A stretch of DNA of 64,000 bases from JACQFZ01 sp041485885. Lineage in GTDB: Bacteria; Pseudomonadota; Gammaproteobacteria; Acidiferrobacterales; Sulfurifustaceae. Below the pieces are notes generated by a model. The model was not told where the DNA came from and ran no database searches. It was given only the letters and a program-made list of their open reading frames with translations. The stretch lies in the NCBI GenBank assembly GCA_041485885.1, contig JBGPKL010000007.1, forward strand, positions 1 through 64,000, written 5' to 3'. A program made the position numbers and the translations under genes. The first letter of the stretch is position 1. Every line of letters starts with the position of its first letter. This document shows positions 60,153 to 64,000 of this stretch, one piece after another.

Positions 60153-62273
60153 ATGCGAGGCGGAAAGCGGGTTCGACATTTTTTTGTTCTCGCGGTTCTT
60201 TGCGCTAGCGCCGCGGTTGCCGACGAGGATCTCCAAGGCGCCGTCAAACTGCCGGGCGGTAACTTCATTCTTCCGGTGCGCCCGCCCGCTTCGAACGCCC
60301 TCCCCGTTAACCCGGCGGGGCCCACCGACGTCATCACGCAGCGCAACAACAATCTGCGCACCGGTACGACGTTCCAACGCGGGCTGAATCAAGCAGCGGT
60401 TTCCGGCGGTCGCTTCGGGCTGGTGCACAAGTTCGACGTCGACGGCGCGGTGCTGGCCCAGCCTCTATTTATGGAATCGGTTCGGTTCCCGAACGGCCGG
60501 CGCTCCGCGATCTTCATCGCGACGGCGACGAATTGGGTGTACGGGTTTGATGCCAACCCGCCGTTCGCCAAGCTTTGGGAGCATCAACTGGCGGCGCCGT
60601 TCCGGGTGGACGATCCGTGGAACGAGAACAACCCGAATCCCGAGCGCCAAAGCTGTCTGGCGCAAACGGCCAGCACGGAGCAAGACGATCACTCTCAACA
60701 TCAATTCGTGACGATCGGCATCGAAGCGACGCCGGCGATCGTTCCCGTGCACAACCGGATGGTGGTCAGCTATCGAAGAGCGGAAGGCGCGCGCGGCGGC
60801 ACGCAGTGGATTGCGGCGTTGGATATACGCACGGGTCACTTCGCCAAAGGACCGGACGGAAGCGATTTGAACCGTCGCGTCACCGACAATCCGATTTGGA
60901 ACAATCTGCATCGCAACCGCACGAGTCTGTTGATCGAGCAAGGCGTCGTGTATGTCGGCTATTCCGCGCGCTGCGAGTCGTTCGCGCCCGGCTTCGACAA
61001 ATCGTACCAGGGCTGGATCTATGCGTTCGACGTCGGAACGCTGGCGTTCGCCGGCCGCTATCGCACGACGGAAAATCCCGTCGGCCCGGTGCCGCAGGAA
61101 CCTTCCGACGATCCGGTCGACGGCGGCGGCATCTGGCAGGCGTCGACGGGCTTGGCGTCCGATGGCAAGGGGAATATTTTCTTCTCGACCGGTAACGCAC
61201 GAAAGAGCCCCCGAATCCCCGATGCGGCGGGGAAGAATCTCTCGAGCAGCGTCATTCGATTGCAGGTGCAGCGAGATGAGACGAACTCGCCACGACATCG
61301 CGTCACTGTCGCGATGACGGCGGCCGATTGGTTCACGCCGTACCGAAAAATATGGCAAGACAAGATCGATCTCGATTTCGGGTCCGCGGGCGTTGTGCTC
61401 GTTCCGAACACGCGCTACCTGACGATGGCGGGAAAGGAAGGCATGCTTTACGTGCTCGATCGAAACAACCTCGGGCGATTCGACGATCTTACCGAGTTCC
61501 ATCTCGCCGACGTTTTCTGCAAAGCGAAGACGGCAGGCGACCCGGGGATGCAGGACGATCCGGAGCGCGACCGCGTCGTGCAAAAGATCCAGGTCGGCGA
61601 AAACCAATACTGTAAATCTCAAAAGAACTCCCTGTTTTGCTCCGGTGACGCGCTCGCTGAGTGTCCGAAGTATCCCGACGGGCCCGCCAGCGGAGTGTCG
61701 ATGGACGACTGGATATCGTGGCCGCACGTCCACGGAACGCCGGTGTTCGGCGCGTTCCTCGAAGGCAGAGCGTTCTTGTACATATGGCCGGAGAAGGATT
61801 CTCTGAAGTCGTATCAATGGTGGGGCGGCGGCCTCGAAGCGACGCCGACGGTCGCCACTCGCCTGCCATCCCAGGAGCACAAGGTTTTCGCGCCGCCGTA
61901 CCTGCGGCGTGTTCCCATCGCCGTCGGCATGCCCGGCGGAATGTTGTCTCTTACGATCGACCCGTCGAAACGCGAAAGCGGCGTTCTCTTCGCCTCGGTC
62001 CAGCGATGCAGAATGCGCGATACCGATACCGAATTCCACGAATGCGATCCGCAGTGGTGTGCGCGCGCGGTGGACAACTGCCGCGAGCAGCGCTACGGAA
62101 TGCTGCGCGCATTCGACCCGATCACGCTCGCCGAGCTGTGGAATAATCAAACCGATCCGCGCGACGGCGAAAGGAACTACTGGTTCGCGAAGTTTGTCCC
62201 GCCGACCATCGCCAACGGCCGCGTGTACCTCGCTACTCAGTCCAAGAAAGTGCTGGTTTACGGGAGGCGCTAG
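60153..62273 (+). CDS. exported PQQ-type beta-propeller protein
   Basis: 706 residues from the ATG at 60153; the frame extends to 59934 through the repeat cluster but that part is not coding-like. A signal peptide ends near AAVADED. Repeated strands such as FIATATNWVYGFDANPPFAKLWEHQL, YQGWIYAFDVGTLAF, TGLASDGKGNIFFSTGNARKS and AGKEGMLYVLDRNNLG give a PQQ-like propeller. Several cysteines (DVFCKAK, QYCKSQKNSLFCSG, AECPKYP, HECDPQWCARAVDNCREQ) suggest disulfides in loops. No PQQ-ligand vicinal Cys pair is seen. Enzyme or binding protein unknown. Confidence 0.82.
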   Translation: MRGGKRVRHFFVLAVLCASAAVADEDLQGAVKLPGGNFILPVRPPASNALPVNPAGPTDVITQRNNNLRTGTTFQRGLNQAAVSGGRFGLVHKFDVDGAVLAQPLFMESVRFPNGRRSAIFIATATNWVYGFDANPPFAKLWEHQLAAPFRVDDPWNENNPNPERQSCLAQTASTEQDDHSQHQFVTIGIEATPAIVPVHNRMVVSYRRAEGARGGTQWIAALDIRTGHFAKGPDGSDLNRRVTDNPIWNNLHRNRTSLLIEQGVVYVGYSARCESFAPGFDKSYQGWIYAFDVGTLAFAGRYRTTENPVGPVPQEPSDDPVDGGGIWQASTGLASDGKGNIFFSTGNARKSPRIPDAAGKNLSSSVIRLQVQRDETNSPRHRVTVAMTAADWFTPYRKIWQDKIDLDFGSAGVVLVPNTRYLTMAGKEGMLYVLDRNNLGRFDDLTEFHLADVFCKAKTAGDPGMQDDPERDRVVQKIQVGENQYCKSQKNSLFCSGDALAECPKYPDGPASGVSMDDWISWPHVHGTPVFGAFLEGRAFLYIWPEKDSLKSYQWWGGGLEATPTVATRLPSQEHKVFAPPYLRRVPIAVGMPGGMLSLTIDPSKRESGVLFASVQRCRMRDTDTEFHECDPQWCARAVDNCREQRYGMLRAFDPITLAELWNNQTDPRDGERNYWFAKFVPPTIANGRVYLATQSKKVLVYGRR

Positions 62274-62464
62274 CGCACGACGGCGCTTGTACGTAGGACG
62301 ATTCATCGCGCACGTACGTGTCGCGACTCCCGGCAAGATAGCAATTTTCCCCAAGTGCCTACGTCCGTGCGCCTTTATGATCTCTCGAGCGCGATGTTCG
62401 TATCCCTTAAATGAGCAACTACCGCCACCAGGCGACCTCCGCCTTCAAGGAACGCGCTGATGTC

Positions 62465-62789
62465 CTACCGACTCCCACCGATCGACAAGGAGCGAACCCG
62501 GATGCGCGATTCCTCGAATACGGCGACGCATCCCTGTTGCAATGCTTCTTCCATGGTCGGAAGGTTAAGTAGCAAAAGCGCGAGCTGCTTTTCCGGTTGC
62601 CGGCTCGATTCTCGCCGGAACAGGATGACGGAAGGTTTAGGAAAGCTCTGATTGATTCCCTCTCCCGAGGGGAGAGGGGAAATAAATGAGAGCTTCCTTG
62701 GCCTCGTTTCTTAAAGCCAGCACAATGCCAAGATCGGTATCCACGGAAGCGACGATCCGGTCCACTTGTGCCGCGCGCGCAAAAATCAT
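62465..62789 (-). pseudogene. DUF5615 (PIN-like) gene split by a 58-nt palindrome
   Basis: From 62789 the minus strand reads MIFARAAQVDRIVASVDTDL and on through GIVLALRNEA, the middle of the DUF5615 family (A-DTDFG-LLAL). It is then interrupted by the element 62640-62697. After the element, and one frame over, it continues KPSVILFRRESSRQPEKQLA and LLLLNLPTMEEALQQGCVAV, ending SIGGSR at a stop at 62465. Removing the 58 nt joins GCC AAT AAA CCT and restores one frame to that stop. About 25 N-terminal residues are lost. DUF5615 proteins are PIN-like toxin candidates. Confidence 0.82.
62640..62697. repeat. 58-nt palindromic insertion element
   Basis: Outer arms GGAAAGCTCT (62640-62649) and AGAGCTTCC (62689-62697) enclose inner arms CCCTCTCCC (62658-62666) and GGGAGAGGG (62670-62678). 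It sits inside the DUF5615 gene, and its length of 58 causes the frameshift. Same inner core as the repeats at 59978-60122. Confidence 0.8.
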
Positions 62790-62860
62790 ATCGAAGTAAT
62801 AGCAACCATCAACGGGAAATGGGGGGAGACTGTTACTTCGGCCTACGTGAGCTTGGACCC

Positions 62861-62896
62861 AAATAAAAAGCCCTCCCCCGCTTCACGGAAGAGGGC
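62861..62896 (-). terminator. intrinsic terminator of the 62918-63563 gene
   Basis: On the minus strand GCCCTCTTCC pairs with GGGGGAGGGC around a GTGAAGC loop and is followed by TTTTTATTT. It begins 21 nt past the stop at 62918. Confidence 0.85.
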
Positions 62897-62917
62897 CGTA
62901 TGGCAACAACTAAACTT

Positions 62918-63563
62918 CTACTTCCCGGATTTCGGCTTGTCGGTGCCGGGCTCTATGTCTCGCCCATCGGGCGTGAGCCCGCGCCCCGGTCGGAAATGCA
63001 AGCCGCCGAAGTTTTTATTGATCGCATCGATCTCCTCGCGCGTGGGCGTCGGCGCGGCGATGGGTTTTTGACCGTACTTGATAATACGACTGTAATCCTT
63101 CTTGGTTGGCGCGCCGGTTTCCAGGCGACCGGACTCTACGTCCTGCTTTAGTTGCGCGGGACTGATGGCGCCTTTTCTTGTTGGCGTCGTTAGCAGCCGC
63201 GCGGCGGACGCACCGGTCACGGCGATTACGTGGCCGCGGATGTCGTTGACTCGGTCGACGGCGAGTGGCGTTGCGCCGAATTGCACCTTGGCCGAGGTTG
63301 AGTTGCAATTGCGCCTTGAGCGGAACGTACAAGAGATTTCCCGCGCGTAAGGTGGTCTTCGGTTTAAGCGGCGCCCATTTGCCGTCGTCTCCAAGAAATT
63401 GCACGCCCCTCGCTTGCGTGACGGTTGTGCCCTCCCCCCACAACGCCAGCACACCGGAGTCGTTAATGTCCGCCGGTTGCCGGCCGCAATAGTTTGCGCC
63501 GGCGCTACCGCGCGGATCGCACGTCGGCTGAAGTACGCGGCATACTTCGACGGTCGCCTTCAT
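62918..63563 (-). pseudogene. frameshifted hypothetical protein
   Basis: Two overlapping frames belong to one protein. The first (from 63563) reads MKATVEVCRVLQPTCDPRGS...LRAGNLLYVPLKAQLQLNLG. The second continues KVQFGATPLAVDRVNDIRGHVIAVTGASAARLLT... to EPGTDKPKSGK at 62918. The join is at 63288-63293, where GGCC would need one base fewer (CTC GGC AAG GTG). It is either a recent frameshift or a sequencing error. FecR-like or SH3-like beta domains are possible for the middle, but I do not name a family. The terminator 62861-62896 follows. Confidence 0.7.
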
Positions 63564-63853
63564 TATCCCGACGATGGGTTTGCGGAGTACTAAGTCATCT
63601 TATGACTAGGGCCGTCCACGTTTCCTCAATACCCTCCTCGCTATTGCGCCTTGCGTGAGCTGAAAATCGTGGGCTGAAGTAATTCCGATTCCGCGACATC
63701 TAAAGACGCCGAGCAGAAACATGCACGGGTGCAAAGCGAATGTACGCCACCGCACGGATCAAATGCACTTCCGCGCCCATACTGTGTTTCGCGAATTGAG
63801 GTAGTCATGAACAATTTCCCGTGCACCTGATGTCTGACAGAGAGGTATGCCAA
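63564..63853. other. intergenic region with no gene seen
   Basis: 290 nt between the frameshifted gene and the lipoprotein gene. It contains the promoters of both; short ORFs are unsupported. Confidence 0.4.
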
Positions 63854-64000
63854 ATGAAAACGATACATGCATTTTCAATCGGTGCGGTTCTCGCCACGTT
63901 AATGCTTGGCGGTTGTGGCAGCATGGCGAAGGACACCGCGATCGGCGCCGCTGTCGGGGGCGTTGCAGGTAACATCATCACGGACGGCAGTACCGCCGGA
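63854..64000 (+). CDS. glycine-zipper lipoprotein (5' part, cut by window end)
   Basis: 49 residues to the window edge. MKTIHAFSIGAVLATLMLGGCGS has a lipobox (LGGC), followed by MAKDTAIGAAVGGVAGNII, a glycine-zipper membrane segment as in OsmB/SlyB-like lipoproteins. These sit in the outer membrane and are often stress-induced. The 3' end is outside the window. Confidence 0.8.
   Translation, partial: MKTIHAFSIGAVLATLMLGGCGSMAKDTAIGAAVGGVAGNIITDGSTAG

Noticed and set aside
60465..62354. 629-residue leftward ORF
   Set aside because: Arg-rich antisense shadow of the propeller gene at 60153-62273.
1..64000. CRISPR array or tRNA/rRNA genes
   Set aside because: No regularly spaced direct repeats and no cloverleaf or rRNA-like segments were seen on reading.

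Overview
This 64 kb window comes from a high-GC proteobacterial chromosome, most likely betaproteobacterial. The signs are a Bug-type tricarboxylate-transporter binding protein, beta-class glutathione S-transferases, a DUF1330 gene, a B-family DNA polymerase II, and a large FNR/HemN/NirK set. The assignment is inferred from gene content; there is no rRNA, tRNA or housekeeping ribosomal gene in the window to anchor it.

The left 29 kb reads as one physiological unit. From about 3.8 to 16.6 kb there is an extracellular-electron-transfer island. It contains a decaheme MtrA/MtoA-type cytochrome with its MtrB/PioB-type outer-membrane barrel, and a monoheme cytochrome c with an ethylbenzene-dehydrogenase-type haem-binding protein. 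It also contains a tetraheme NapC/NirT/CymA-type quinol dehydrogenase, three paralogous diheme c4-like cytochromes, a CbcL-like fusion of a multiheme c domain to a membrane cytochrome b, and a Cyc2-like cytochrome-porin fusion. Between 16.9 and 28.6 kb lie hemN, an FNR-type [4Fe-4S] regulator, a PAS-GGDEF protein, a TorD-type chaperone, a hemerythrin, a three-domain copper nitrite reductase (nirK) and cytochrome c'. Eleven near-perfect FNR boxes (TTGAY-N4-RTCAA) sit in front of genes from 0.6 to 28.6 kb, and I saw none to the right of that. The simplest reading is a single anaerobic or micro-oxic regulon joining extracellular electron transfer (Fe(II) oxidation or metal reduction) to nitrite/NO metabolism.

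From 29 to 53 kb the content is ordinary accessory chromosome: an ABC-2 exporter, polB, a polysaccharide deacetylase, an alpha/beta hydrolase, a multicopper oxidase/SCO/cytochrome c cluster, Fic, a di-haem peroxidase, MsrB, an M16 protease, an MBL hydrolase, and an HxlR/GST pair with a clear operator. From 52.8 to 63.6 kb there is a lower-GC, poorly characterised stretch. It holds orphan membrane or exported proteins, a rhomboid-Sel1 fusion, a truncated RelA/SpoT domain with a coupled small partner, a PQQ-type propeller protein, and broken genes. One of these is a DUF5615 (PIN-like) gene split by a 58-nt palindromic element whose removal restores the frame exactly. The window ends inside a glycine-zipper lipoprotein gene.

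Degradation is visible at several places: an in-frame amber codon in a DUF1330 gene, a frameshifted exported protein near 63.3 kb, a remnant of an MFS transporter, and a possible isolated IS3-type end. Several small palindromic repeats are dispersed through the right half.
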